DNA of 64,000 nucleotides from Betaproteobacteria bacterium (GCA_016861105.1 BOKS01000001.1:620001-684000), one strand, 5' to 3'. Counted from the first letter of the stretch, positions 52,087-60,656 are shown. The notes: generated by a model from the letters alone, not told the origin. Translations and numbers: made by a program.

Positions 52087-53358
52087 ATGACCGCCCTCCC
52101 GCGCGCGCACGACCCCGCGTCCGCAACCCTGCTCGACCGCTACGCCGCCGTGCGGCGGCAGACGCTCGCCCTCGCCGCGCCGCTGTCGCCCGAGGACTGC
52201 GTGGTGCAGTCGATGCCCGACGCGAGCCCGGCGAAGTGGCACCTCGCCCACACGACGTGGTTCTTCGAGACGTTCGTGCTCGCGCCGCACGTGGCCGGCT
52301 ACACGCCCTTCCGCGAGCCCTACCGCGTGCTGTTCAACTCCTATTACGTCGCCGTCGGCGATCGCCATCCGCGTCCCGAGCGGGGCCTGCTCACGCGGCC
52401 GACGCTGCGTGAGGTGCAGGCCTATCGCCAGTACGTCGACGGCGCGATGCAGGCGCTGCTCGAGACCGGCCGCGGCACGGCGCTGCGCGACACCGTCGAG
52501 CTCGGGCTGCAGCACGAGCAGCAGCACCAGGAGCTCGTCGTGACCGACGTCAAGCACCTGCTGTCGCGCAACCCGCTCGCCCCCGTCTACCGCGCGCGCT
52601 GGCCGCTGCTGGCCGTCGCCTCGCGCGCGACCGGGTGGATCGCGCATCCCGGGGGCATCGTCGACATCGGGCACGGCAGCGGCGGATTCGCGTTCGACAA
52701 CGAAGGTCCGCGGCACCGGGCGCTGCTGGCGCCGCACGCGATCGCGACGCACCCGGTCACCAACGGCGAGTACCGCGCGTTCATCGCGGACGGCGGCTAC
52801 CGCCGCCCCGACCTCTGGTGCTCGCTCGGGTGGGACACCGTCGTCGCCCACGGCTGGGAAGCGCCGCTGTACTGGCGGCGGCGCGACGGGGACTGGCGCA
52901 CGTTCACGCTGTACGGCGAGGTCGACGTCGACGACGACACGCCGGTCGCGCACGTGAGCTGGTTCGAGGCCGACGCGTACGCCCGCTGGGCGGGCGCGCG
53001 GCTGCCGACCGAGTTCGAGTGGGAAGCGCTCGCAGCCGGACAGCGCGTCGACGGCAACTTCGCCGACGGCGGCGCGCTGCACCCGCTTCCGGCCCCGGCT
53101 GCGGCGCCCGGCGCGCCCGCGCAGCTGTTCGGCGACGTCTGGGAGTGGACGGCGTCCGCCTACGCGCCCTACCCCGGCTTCCGCACGGCCCCCGGCGCGA
53201 TCGGAGAGTACAACGGGAAGTTCATGTGCAACCAGTACGTGCTGCGCGGCGGGTCGTGCGCGACGCCGCGCGGGCACGTGCGCGCCACCTACCGGAACTT
53301 CTTCCCGCCGGAGGCGCGCTGGCAGTTCTCGGGGATCCGCCTCGCGAGCGACGCCTGA
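52087..53358 (+). CDS. egtB: hercynine oxygenase, ergothioneine biosynthesis
   Basis: A 423-residue iron enzyme that joins hercynine and a thiol (gamma-glutamylcysteine or cysteine) as a sulfoxide. N-terminal DinB-like domain: SPAKWHLAHTTWFFETF with the first iron His, YRVLFNSYYVAVGDRHPRPERGLLTRPT, and LQHEQQHQELVVTDVKHLL with the HxxxHxE ligands. C-terminal FGE-type domain: HVSWFEADAYARWAGARLPTEFEWE, GDVWEWTASAYAPYPGF, EYNGKFMCNQYVLRGGSCATPRGHVRATYRNFFPPEARWQFSGIRLA. It is convergent with egtD, ending 13 bases from it. Its paralogue senA, 4 kb away, does the selenium reaction. Confidence 0.95.
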   Translation: MTALPRAHDPASATLLDRYAAVRRQTLALAAPLSPEDCVVQSMPDASPAKWHLAHTTWFFETFVLAPHVAGYTPFREPYRVLFNSYYVAVGDRHPRPERGLLTRPTLREVQAYRQYVDGAMQALLETGRGTALRDTVELGLQHEQQHQELVVTDVKHLLSRNPLAPVYRARWPLLAVASRATGWIAHPGGIVDIGHGSGGFAFDNEGPRHRALLAPHAIATHPVTNGEYRAFIADGGYRRPDLWCSLGWDTVVAHGWEAPLYWRRRDGDWRTFTLYGEVDVDDDTPVAHVSWFEADAYARWAGARLPTEFEWEALAAGQRVDGNFADGGALHPLPAPAAAPGAPAQLFGDVWEWTASAYAPYPGFRTAPGAIGEYNGKFMCNQYVLRGGSCATPRGHVRATYRNFFPPEARWQFSGIRLASDA

Positions 53359-53371
53359 GCGTCGCCGCGCG

Positions 53372-54322
53372 TCAGGCGGCGTGGAAGACGGCGAAGTCGC
53401 CGGCGGCGTCGGTCCACCACGTCGCCGTCGCGAAGCCCGCGCGTCGCAGCAGGCGCGCGAAGTCCTGCGGGGCGTACTTGTACGAGTTCTCGGTGTGGAT
53501 GCGCTCGCCGGGCGCGAAGCGCCGCGGCGTGCCGTCCAGCAGCACGACGTGCTCGTGCGCCGCCTCGAGGTGCATCTCGATGCGCCGCAGCGACTCGTCG
53601 TAGAGCGCCACGTGGCGGAACGCGGCCGGATCGAACGCCGTGCCGAGCAGCGCGTTGACGTTGTTCAGCACGTTGCGGTTGAAGGCCGCGGTGATGCCCA
53701 GCGCGTCGTCGTACGCGGCCACGAGCCGGCGCGCGTCCTTGTGCGTGTCGACGCCGATCAGCAGGCTCGCCCGGCGCTCCGGCGCCGCGTGCGCGCGCAG
53801 CGACCGCAGCAGCACGAGCGCGTCGTCCGGCGCGAAATTCCCGATCGACGAGCCGGGATAGAAGAACGCGACGTCGCCGGGCGGAAGGTCGGCGCGAAGG
53901 TCGAGCCCGCGGCCGAAGTCGGTGACCACGCCGGAGAGCGGCAGGTCGGGGAACGCGCCGTCCAGCCGTTCCAGCGCGGCGGCCAGCTCGGCGGCCGCGT
54001 AGTCCACGCCGACGTAGGCCGCGGGCCGCAGCCGCGGGATCCACCACTGCGCCTTGCGAGCGTCGCCCGCGCCGAGGTCGACGAGCGTGCGCCCGGCGCC
54101 CACGCGGGCGACGATGTCCGCCGCATGCCCGGCGAAGATGGCCGCCTCGGTACGGGTCGGGTAGTACTCGGGCGTCGCGCAGATGGCGGCGTACAGCGCG
54201 CAGCCCAGCGGGTCGTAGAAGTGCTTCGGCGCGATCGTCGCCCGCTCGGCGCGCAGGCCGGCGATCAGCTCGGCGCGGTCGTCGGCTGCCGTTGCGATCC
54301 GGTCGGTCACCGCGCGTTGCAT
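53372..54322 (-). CDS. egtD: L-histidine N-alpha-methyltransferase
   Basis: A 316-residue SAM-dependent enzyme that trimethylates histidine to hercynine, the shared precursor of ergothioneine and selenoneine. Motifs: TIAPKHFYDPLGCALYAAICATPEYYPTRTEAAIF (family signature), RTLVDLGAGDARKAQWWI (SAM loop), YVGVDYAAAEL, VAFFYPGSSIGNFAPDDALVLLRSLR, LLIGVDTHKDARRLVAAYDDALGITAAFNRNVLNNVNALLGTAF, and FAPGERIHTENSYKYAPQDFARLLRRAGF. All histidine-site segments are present. It is convergent with egtB. Start ATG 54322 is the first that gives a normal-length enzyme; an upstream frame to 54457 is low-complexity. Confidence 0.96.
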   Translation of the reverse strand: MQRAVTDRIATAADDRAELIAGLRAERATIAPKHFYDPLGCALYAAICATPEYYPTRTEAAIFAGHAADIVARVGAGRTLVDLGAGDARKAQWWIPRLRPAAYVGVDYAAAELAAALERLDGAFPDLPLSGVVTDFGRGLDLRADLPPGDVAFFYPGSSIGNFAPDDALVLLRSLRAHAAPERRASLLIGVDTHKDARRLVAAYDDALGITAAFNRNVLNNVNALLGTAFDPAAFRHVALYDESLRRIEMHLEAAHEHVVLLDGTPRRFAPGERIHTENSYKYAPQDFARLLRRAGFATATWWTDAAGDFAVFHAA

Positions 54323-54471
54323 CGGTCGGCTCGGGGGTCGGGGCGAGGTCCGGGCCGGCCGTCGAGGCGGCCCGGCGCCCGATGGTAGCGCGGCCGCTGC
54401 CCGCCCGGTGTAGGCCTCCGGGCGACAGAGCTTCGATGCAGCGTCCATGCGCCGCACGCGCCGGGCGCTGC

Positions 54472-54477
54472 GATAAT
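54472..54477 (+). promoter_or_regulatory. -10-like hexamer (GATAAT) for the TlpA-like gene
   Basis: GATAAT is six bases before ATG 54484 with no Shine-Dalgarno, again suggesting leaderless initiation. Confidence 0.45.
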
Positions 54478-54483
54478 GCTCCG

Positions 54484-55074
54484 ATGCGAATCACGACCCT
54501 GCGCGCGGGTGCCCGGCGTGCCGCCGCGGCGCTCGCGCTCCTCGGCATGCTGGCGTCCGTCGGCGCCGCCGCCGCCGGCACGCTCCGCACGGGCAGCGGC
54601 GAGCCGGCGCCGCCGCTCGCGCTGCGCGCGCTGGACGGCGCGGACGTCCGGCTCGCCCACTTCCGCGGCCGCACGGTGCTCGTGAACTTCTGGGCGACGT
54701 GGTGCGCGCCGTGCGTCGTCGAGATGCCGTCGATCGGGCGGCTGCGCACCGCGCTGCGCGCCGAGGGCTTCGAGGTGCTCGCCGTCAACGTGCAGGAGAA
54801 TGCCGCGCGCATCCGCCCGTTCGTCGAGCGCCTCGGCCTCGACTTTCCGGTGCTGCGCGACCACGACGGCAGCGCACGCCGCGACTGGGACGTGCGCGTG
54901 TTCCCGTCGACGTTCGTCGTCGGGCCGGACGGGAGCGTCGCGCTCGTCGCCGTCGGCGAACTCGACTGGGACGCGCCGGAGGTGATCGCGCGCGTGCGCG
55001 CGGTGATGCGCGGCCACGGCGCGACGCCGGCCGCGACCCGCGCCGCGCGCGCCGACGACGAAAGGAGGAGCTGA
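54484..55074 (+). CDS. exported TlpA/ResA-like thioredoxin
   Basis: A 196-residue periplasmic thiol-disulfide protein. Signal peptide (ARRAAAALALLGMLASVGAAAAG), then the TlpA core: LALRALDGADVRLAHFRGRTVLVNFWATWCAPCVVEMPSIGRLR with the redox WCAPC motif, FEVLAVNVQENAARIRPFV and cis-Pro FPSTFVVGPDGSVAL. The last 35 residues are Ala/Arg-rich. Members reduce cytochrome maturation or other periplasmic cysteines. Its stop overlaps the next gene start (TGATG), forming a translational pair with the exported transglutaminase-like protein. Confidence 0.92.
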   Translation: MRITTLRAGARRAAAALALLGMLASVGAAAAGTLRTGSGEPAPPLALRALDGADVRLAHFRGRTVLVNFWATWCAPCVVEMPSIGRLRTALRAEGFEVLAVNVQENAARIRPFVERLGLDFPVLRDHDGSARRDWDVRVFPSTFVVGPDGSVALVAVGELDWDAPEVIARVRAVMRGHGATPAATRAARADDERRS

Positions 55075-56171
55075 TGAACCGCAGGGACTTCGTCGCGGCC
55101 GCGGTGGCTGCCCCGCTCGCCCTCGCGCCGGCCGCACGGGCGCTCGCGCAGGACCGCAAGTTCGCGCCCGCGCCCGGCCGCTGGCGCACGTTCGAGGTCG
55201 TCGCCCGCCTGGACATCGCGCAGGCGGCGGGTGCCACGCAGGCCTGGGTGCCGGTGCCTTCGGTGCGCTCCGCCTGGCAGCAGCCGTCCGAGCCGACCTG
55301 GCGCGGCAACATGCGGGAAGCGACGCTCGTCGCCGACCCGGTGTACGGCGCGGGCATGGTCCACGCGCGCTGGGACGACGGCGTGGCGGCGCCCTCCGTC
55401 GAGGTCGCGTGCCGCGTGCGCACGCAGGACCGCGCGGTCGACTGGGGCCGGCGCGGGACCGCCGCCGCCGATCGCGCGGAGCTCGCGCTCGCGCTGCGCG
55501 CCACCGAGCTGATGCCGCTCGACGGCATCGTCGGCCGGACGGCGGACGAGGCCACGCGCGGCAAGCGCACGGACGTCGACAAGGCGCGCGCGATCTACGA
55601 CTGGGTCGTCGCCAACACGCACCGCGAGCCGACCGTCCGCGGTTGCGGCGTCGGCGACATCCGCGCCATGCTCGAGACCGGCAACCTCTCCGGCAAGTGC
55701 GCCGACATCAACGCGCTGTTCGTCGGCCTGTGCCGCGCGGCCGGCCTCCCGGCCCGCGACGTCTACGGCATCCGCGTCGCCCGCTCGGCGTTCGGCTACC
55801 GCGAGCTCGGCGCGGGCAGCGACGACGTCACGAAGGCGCAGCACTGCCGCGCCGAGGTGTGGCTCGACGGCTACGGCTGGGTCGCGATGGATCCGGCCGA
55901 CGTGGGCAAGGTCATGCGCATGGAAGCGCCGCAGTGGCTGAAGGACCCGCGGCATCCGCTGGTCGCGCCGGTGAACGCGGCGCTGTTCGGCGGCTGGGAG
56001 GGCAACTGGATGGCGTACAACGTCGCGCACGACGTCGCGCTGCCCGGCTCGCGTTTCGCGAAGGTCGGCTTCCTGATGTACCCGCAGGCGGAGACGCGCG
56101 GCGAGCGCGTCGACAGCCTCGACCCGGAGACGTTCCGCTACCGCATCAGCGCGCGCGAGATTCCCGCCTGA
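55074..56171 (+). CDS. exported transglutaminase-like (papain-fold) protein
   Basis: A 365-residue protein. It has a twin-arginine-like start (MNRRDFVAAAVAAPLALAPAARALA), then a beta domain, and the transglutaminase core: DKARAIYDWVVANTHREPTVRGCGVGDIRAMLETGNLSGKCADINALFVGLCRAAGLPARDVYGIRVA. The catalytic Cys is in GKCADIN, His in KAQHCRAEVWLDGYGWVAMDPAD with the Asp there too, so the triad is complete. Substrate is unknown; bacterial members are often proteases or cross-linkers. AAAGGAGGAG stands before ATG 55074, and translation is coupled to tlpA-like. Confidence 0.88.
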   Translation: MNRRDFVAAAVAAPLALAPAARALAQDRKFAPAPGRWRTFEVVARLDIAQAAGATQAWVPVPSVRSAWQQPSEPTWRGNMREATLVADPVYGAGMVHARWDDGVAAPSVEVACRVRTQDRAVDWGRRGTAAADRAELALALRATELMPLDGIVGRTADEATRGKRTDVDKARAIYDWVVANTHREPTVRGCGVGDIRAMLETGNLSGKCADINALFVGLCRAAGLPARDVYGIRVARSAFGYRELGAGSDDVTKAQHCRAEVWLDGYGWVAMDPADVGKVMRMEAPQWLKDPRHPLVAPVNAALFGGWEGNWMAYNVAHDVALPGSRFAKVGFLMYPQAETRGERVDSLDPETFRYRISAREIPA

Positions 56172-57706
56172 GCGCGTCGGGCGACCGGCAGCCGCGCGGC
56201 GGCGACGAGCGCTTCGGCCTCGAGGACGCGGCCGGGTTCCTGATCGTCGACGGGGCCGACGCGGCGCCGGCCGCGGGCCGGCAGGCCGCGTGGTACTTCG
56301 CCGGCGAGACGGTCGCCGTCCCGCGCGAAGGCGCGGCCGCCTGCGCCCCGGCCGTGCGTCCGATGCACGACCTCATCCGCTGGAGCGATGCGCACCCGTC
56401 GCGCGCACCGCGCGAGCGTGCCCCGCTCGTCTGGATCGGCGACGCCGTCCGCGTGTCCGGCGCGCGACTTGCTCCCGACGCGCAGTCGTTCGCCGCGTGC
56501 GGCCGCTCGCATCCGCTGCGCCTCGCCGGGCGCCTGGCAAGCAACCGGTCGTGGTTCGACGCGCGCTCGGCGGCCTTCTACGCCGCGCACGACGCGCTGC
56601 TGCGCGGTCGCTGGGACGGCGGCACGTTCGTCGCGCGCTCGCTGTGGCCGCAGCCGTGGCGCCTGGGACCCGGGCCGCCGCCGCTGTCGTCCGCGCGCGC
56701 GGCCGCCCCGGCGGGCGTGCGGGAGATGATGCGATCCGGCGGCGACGGTTTCGCGGCGGCGACGCTGTGGCAGCGCGAGCCGGCGACCGCGTGGACGGGA
56801 AAGGCCGTGCTCGCGTTCGTCGTCAACGGCGCACAGGGCGACGACGACGAGGCGCACGCGGGCCACTTCTCGATCGCGACGGGACGCATCGCCGGCGACG
56901 GCGCCATCGCCGACTGGTTGGTGAACAGCTTCTACGCGCTCGACGTCGTCAGCGAGAAAGGCATCCTCGCCGCGCCCGTGCCGCTCGAGCGCTACCAGGC
57001 CGACGTCAACAGCGGGCAGTCGTGGTACCGGCCGACCTGGGCGCTGGTCGCGGTCCTCGACGACGAGCGCGCGGCCGTGCGCGTCCAGTCCGCGCTGAAC
57101 CGCACGTTCCGGCAGTTCTGGCGCGGACAGCTGCCGTACTACCACCCGACGGACAACTGCACGAGCATCGCCGTCGACGCGCTGCGGGCGATCGGGCTCG
57201 GCGTTCCGCTGCGCGGGCCGACCGCGCGGCTGGGCGCGTGGCTCGCGCTGCCGTGGCTGGTCCTGCGCGAGCGCAGCCTCGCCAACGCGAAGCTCGCCTA
57301 CGACTACCTCGTGACCGAGCGCACCCGCCTGCTGCCGGCGGTGGCGCTGGACGCCGTTCTGGAGGCGCTGGCGACGCTCGCCGACGGCCGGCGCCCGCCG
57401 CACGGGGCGCTCGACCGGGAACTCGCCGCCGACCTGGCTGCGCTCGCGTGGCTCGCGATTCCGCAGCTCCCATCGAGCCGCGCGCCGGGACGCGAGCCCG
57501 CCTTCTCGCTCGCCGAGTACCGCGCCCGCGTGCCGTCGGACCCCGCGCAGCGCCAGATCATCCCGCTGCCGCCCCGCGTCCTGCCCGACGCGCTGCGCGA
57601 CGACGACCTGCCGCCGCCGCTGCCGCACCCTTCGGACGCCGCGGTGCGCTGGTGGCTGGTGGCGCCGCTCGCCCTGGCCGCGCTCGCGCTCGCCTTCGGC
57701 GGGTAA
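56168..57706 (+). CDS. large unknown protein with papain-like Cys/His residues and C-terminal span (start uncertain)
   Basis: A frame of about 512 residues continuous with strong GC3 coding bias from right after the transglutaminase stop. In-frame start codons are unclear: GTG 56354 and ATG 56363 are the first canonical ones, but ERFGLEDAAGFLIVDGADAAP upstream looks coding, so a CTG at 56168 or another start is possible. Visible: DEAHAGHFSIATGRI (His) and YYHPTDNCTSIAVDALRAIGLG (Cys), in the order of permuted papain-like peptidases, WYRPTWALVAVLDD, and a C-terminal membrane helix WWLVAPLALAALALAFGG. I do not know the family. Context: third gene of a tlpA-transglutaminase cluster. Confidence 0.6.
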   Translation: MSASGDRQPRGGDERFGLEDAAGFLIVDGADAAPAAGRQAAWYFAGETVAVPREGAAACAPAVRPMHDLIRWSDAHPSRAPRERAPLVWIGDAVRVSGARLAPDAQSFAACGRSHPLRLAGRLASNRSWFDARSAAFYAAHDALLRGRWDGGTFVARSLWPQPWRLGPGPPPLSSARAAAPAGVREMMRSGGDGFAAATLWQREPATAWTGKAVLAFVVNGAQGDDDEAHAGHFSIATGRIAGDGAIADWLVNSFYALDVVSEKGILAAPVPLERYQADVNSGQSWYRPTWALVAVLDDERAAVRVQSALNRTFRQFWRGQLPYYHPTDNCTSIAVDALRAIGLGVPLRGPTARLGAWLALPWLVLRERSLANAKLAYDYLVTERTRLLPAVALDAVLEALATLADGRRPPHGALDRELAADLAALAWLAIPQLPSSRAPGREPAFSLAEYRARVPSDPAQRQIIPLPPRVLPDALRDDDLPPPLPHPSDAAVRWWLVAPLALAALALAFGG

Positions 57707-57735
57707 CGCTTCGTCGCGTCGGCACCGCGGTGCCC

Positions 57736-57763
57736 TTGACAGCGAATATATTTCGAGTATTAT
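57736..57763 (+). promoter_or_regulatory. arsM promoter with AT-rich operator-like repeat
   Basis: TTGACA (57736-57741), 16 bases, then TATTAT (57758-57763) form a near-consensus promoter in a very GC-rich genome. Its spacer holds the imperfect inverted repeat AATATATTTCGAGTATT, typical of an ArsR operator position. The neighbouring ArsR is the natural ligand. Confidence 0.7.
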
Positions 57764-57796
57764 GGAAGTGTGGAAAACAACAACGGGAGCCCGACC

Positions 57797-58618
57797 ATGA
57801 CCGATGAAGCCCGCTCGTTGAAGGCGCTGGTGCGCGACAGGTACGCGCAGGCGGCGAGGCAAGTCGCCGGCGGTCGCGCCTCGTGCTGCGGCAGCGGCGT
57901 GTCCGCGGCGTGCTGCGATCCGATCACCTCGAACCTCTACACGGCCGCCGAGGCCGGGACGCTGCCGGCCGCCGCCGTGCAGGCGTCGCTCGGCTGCGGC
58001 AACCCGACGGCGCTCGCGGACCTCCGGCCCGGCGAGGTCGTGCTCGACCTGGGCTCCGGCGGCGGCATCGACGTGCTGCTGTCGGCGCGGCGCGTCGGCC
58101 CGACGGGCAAGGCCTACGGGCTCGACATGACCGACGAGATGCTCGCGCTCGCGCAGGCCAACCTGCGCGCCAGCGGCCTGACGAACGTCGAGTTCCTCAA
58201 GGGCGACATCGAGGCGATCCCGCTGCCGGACGCGAGCGTCGACGTGATCGTCTCGAACTGCGTGATCAACCTCGCGGCCGACAAGGACCGCGTGCTGCGC
58301 GAAGCGTGGCGCGTGCTGCGTCCCGGCGGCCGCTTCGCCGTCGCGGACGTCGTCGCGCGCGGCGAGATCCCGGCCGCGGTGCGCCGCGATCTCGAGCTGT
58401 GGGCCGGCTGCGTCGCCGGCGCGCTCACCGACCGCGAGTACGAGGCAAAGCTCGCCGCCGCCGGGTTCACCGGCGTCGGCATCGAGGTCACGCGGGCATA
58501 CGGCGCCGGGGATGCGGAGGCGTTCCGCTCGGCCGTGCCGGGCGCCGACGCGGGCGCCGTCGCGGGACGCTTCGTCAGCGCCTTCGTGCGCGCGACCAAG
58601 CCGCTGCCGTCGAGCTGA
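57797..58618 (+). CDS. arsM: arsenite methyltransferase
   Basis: A 273-residue SAM-dependent enzyme that methylates arsenite to volatile methylarsenicals. N-terminal [29 protein letters not shown] holds the Cys cluster. Then [54 protein letters not shown] (motif I and the family Cys), [30 protein letters not shown] (catalytic Cys region), and [17 protein letters not shown]...[10 protein letters not shown] (third Cys). The three reactive cysteines look present. ATG 57797 with GGGAG is preferred; a GTG at 57770 would lengthen it by nine residues and abut the promoter. Confidence 0.95.
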   Translation: MTDEARSLKALVRDRYAQAARQVAGGRASCCGSGVSAACCDPITSNLYTAAEAGTLPAAAVQASLGCGNPTALADLRPGEVVLDLGSGGGIDVLLSARRVGPTGKAYGLDMTDEMLALAQANLRASGLTNVEFLKGDIEAIPLPDASVDVIVSNCVINLAADKDRVLREAWRVLRPGGRFAVADVVARGEIPAAVRRDLELWAGCVAGALTDREYEAKLAAAGFTGVGIEVTRAYGAGDAEAFRSAVPGADAGAVAGRFVSAFVRATKPLPSS

Positions 58619-58644
58619 CCGTGGAGCGGCGCGGTGCGGCGGCG

Positions 58645-59010
58645 TCAGCGCCGCGCACCGCGCGCCCGGGGCGACGGGACGGCGACCGTGGCCGACACCG
58701 GCTCGCAGACCGCGGGGCCGCAGGAGCCCAGGACGCAGCAGTTGTCGGTCAGGTAGCGGATCAGGTCGTTCATCGTCGCGACGTTCGCGCTGTACCAGAC
58801 GAAGCGCCCGTCCTGCCGCTGCGCGAGCAGACCGGCGCGGTGCAGCTCCTTCAGGTGGAACGACAGCGTCGCCGGCGGCAGGTCGAGCTTCTCCGCGATG
58901 ACCCCCGCGGACAGGCCGTCGGGCGCGTGCTGGACCAGCAGGCGGAAGATCGCGAGGCGGCTCGACTGGGCGAGCGCGGCGAGCGCGGCGAGGACCTGCG
59001 GCGTTTCCAT
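58645..59010 (-). CDS. arsR: ArsR-family repressor
   Basis: A 121-residue winged-helix metalloregulator. The DNA-binding part is RLAIFRLLVQHAPDGLSAGVIAEKLDLPPATLSFHLKELHRAGLLAQRQDGRFVWYSANV. The typical CxC sensor in the helix is replaced; Cys residues cluster at the C-terminus (DNCCVLGSCGPAVCEP), as in ArsR variants that bind As(III) through C-terminal Cys. It converges on arsM, whose promoter has the operator-like repeat. A CATAAT nine bases before ATG 59010 would give a leader of one or two bases. Confidence 0.93.
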   Translation of the reverse strand: METPQVLAALAALAQSSRLAIFRLLVQHAPDGLSAGVIAEKLDLPPATLSFHLKELHRAGLLAQRQDGRFVWYSANVATMNDLIRYLTDNCCVLGSCGPAVCEPVSATVAVPSPRARGARR

Positions 59011-59019
59011 CGTCTGCGA

Positions 59020-59025
59020 ATTATG
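59020..59025 (-). promoter_or_regulatory. -10-like hexamer (CATAAT) for arsR
   Basis: Minus-strand CATAAT lies nine bases before the arsR ATG, so the transcript would start one or two bases before the ATG. Confidence 0.4.
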
Positions 59026-59085
59026 GGGCTGGCACGACGCGGGGCCAAGCGGCGGCGCGTCCGTGGAACCGGTTTTCGCGTTCGC

Positions 59086-59091
59086 TAGAAT
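59086..59091 (+). promoter_or_regulatory. -10-like hexamer (TAGAAT) for the IclR regulator gene
   Basis: TAGAAT is followed by seven bases and ATG 59099, another candidate leaderless start. Confidence 0.45.
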
Positions 59092-59098
59092 GGGCTGC

Positions 59099-59905
59099 AT
59101 GCCGGTGCGATCCGACGACTCCCCGGCCCCGTCGGGGCACGCGCAGGCGCTGTCGCGCGGCCTCGCGCTGCTCGAGAGCCTCGCCGCGACCGACGGCGGT
59201 GCCACGCTGACGGCGCTGGCCACCTCGCTCGGCCTGCCGGCGCCCACGGCATTCCGGCTGCTGGCCACGCTCGAGCGCGCGGGCTTCGTCCAGCACGACG
59301 CGCACGGCGTCTGGCGCATCGGCGTGCGCGCGTTCCGCGTCGGTAGCGCGTTCCTCGAGCACCGCGACCTCACCGCGCAGGCGCTGCCGCACCTCGCGCG
59401 GCTGATGGAACAGTCGGGCGAGACCGCGAATCTCGCGGTCCCGAGCGACGGCGAGGCCGTGTTCATCGCGCAGGTCCAGTGCCGCGAGCTGATGCGCATG
59501 AGCGTCAAGCTCGGCGCCCGCGCGCCGATGCACGCCTCCGGCGCCGGGAAGGCCGTGCTCGCCGCGCTCGATCCGCAGGCGGCCGCGCGCGAGGTCGCCC
59601 GCGCGCCGCTCGCGCGCTTCACGGCGCACACGATCGTCGCGCCCGAGGCACTGCACGCCGAGCTGGCGGCCACGCGCGCCCGCGGCTACGCGGTCGACGA
59701 CGAGGAGCACGCCCCCGGCCTGCGCTGCGTCGCCGCTCCCATCCTCGACGAGCACGGCCATCCGTGGGCGGCGCTGTCGCTCGCGGGCCCCACCGGGCGG
59801 CTGACGCGCGAACGCGTTCCTGCGCTGGGCGCCCTGGTGGCGGCCACCGCCGCGCAGCTGACGGCGGACCTCGGCGGGCGTCCGCCGGCGCGCGGCGCGA
59901 ACTGA
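59099..59905 (+). CDS. IclR-family transcriptional regulator
   Basis: A 268-residue regulator. N-terminal winged helix: ALSRGLALLESLAATDGGATLTALATSLGLPAPTAFRLLATLERAGFVQHDAHGVWRIGVRAFRVG. C-terminal effector domain: LARLMEQSGETANLAVPSDGEAVFIAQVQ, MHASGAGKAVLAALDPQ, RGYAVDDEEHAPGLRCVAAPILDEHGHPWAALSLAGP. IclR proteins often control aromatic or acetate metabolism; hmgA and pobA are in the same window but not adjacent, so the target is unknown. An upstream ATG at 59090 adds three residues but overlaps the -10-like hexamer. Confidence 0.93.
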   Translation: MPVRSDDSPAPSGHAQALSRGLALLESLAATDGGATLTALATSLGLPAPTAFRLLATLERAGFVQHDAHGVWRIGVRAFRVGSAFLEHRDLTAQALPHLARLMEQSGETANLAVPSDGEAVFIAQVQCRELMRMSVKLGARAPMHASGAGKAVLAALDPQAAAREVARAPLARFTAHTIVAPEALHAELAATRARGYAVDDEEHAPGLRCVAAPILDEHGHPWAALSLAGPTGRLTRERVPALGALVAATAAQLTADLGGRPPARGAN

Positions 59906-60035
59906 CGATCAGGCCGCGCCGGGCTTGCGTGCCCGCGGCGCCGCCGCCCGCTCGGCCTGCGCCGCCCCGAGCAGATCGACGCCTACCTCGCCGGCCTGCG
60001 CAAGGCCGGACTGCCGCCGTGACGCCGCCGGCGCG

Positions 60036-60647
60036 TCAGCGCGCGCCCGGCAGCACGCCGCGCGCGGCGAGCGCCTTCACGATCACGTCCGCGAACCCCG
60101 GCGCATCCTGCCGCACCGAGCGCGGCTCGTAGGTCTCGGTGACGCCGGTCCACACGACGCGGCGCGTGGCGGCGTCGAAGACGGTCGTCTCGACGACGGC
60201 GATGTCGTACTGCCGTACCTCGGTCGCCGGGTACCAGCCCGAGTACCAGCCGTACCATCCGGGCCCCCAGGGCGCGAAGGCCGGACCGGCGGGGATCATC
60301 GTCGTCGTCACGCTGGTGCGCCGGTCGAGGCTGCGGATCCTGGACATCAGCAGGGCGTCGGCGCCGGACGCCTTCACCGCGCGATCGAGCTCGGGCTCGG
60401 GCACCTTGCCGCTGTCCGGCATCAGGCGGTACGCCGGGATCGCCTCGACGCCGGTCGCCGCGACCTTCGCGGCCATGATGTCCTCGAACACGCGCCGGTC
60501 CGTCGTGTCGCGCGACACGCCGAGGACGAGCAGCTTGCGGAACGCAGGCCCCTGCCACGACGCGTCGGTCCAGGCGTCGCGGATGGTGGTGGACGCGCAG
60601 CCGGCCAGCGCGACGGCGGCGGCGAGCAGGACGAGGCGGCGATGCAT
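60036..60647 (-). CDS. DUF4136 family lipoprotein
   Basis: A 203-residue lipoprotein with a clear lipobox (VALAGC, Cys near 17). The DUF4136-like body follows: AFRKLLVLGVSRDTTDRRVFEDIMAAKVAATGVEAIPAYRLMPDSG, DALLMSRIRSLDRRT, a Trp/Gly/Tyr-rich loop (AFAPWGPGWYGWYSGWYPATEV), and VVETTVFDAATRRVVWTGVTET. Function is unknown; envelope location is expected. AGGAG is seen before ATG 60647. The next 327 bases upstream are the MITE-like repeat. Confidence 0.85.
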   Translation of the reverse strand: MHRRLVLLAAAVALAGCASTTIRDAWTDASWQGPAFRKLLVLGVSRDTTDRRVFEDIMAAKVAATGVEAIPAYRLMPDSGKVPEPELDRAVKASGADALLMSRIRSLDRRTSVTTTMIPAGPAFAPWGPGWYGWYSGWYPATEVRQYDIAVVETTVFDAATRRVVWTGVTETYEPRSVRQDAPGFADVIVKALAARGVLPGAR

Positions 60648-60656
60648 GCGGTCTCC

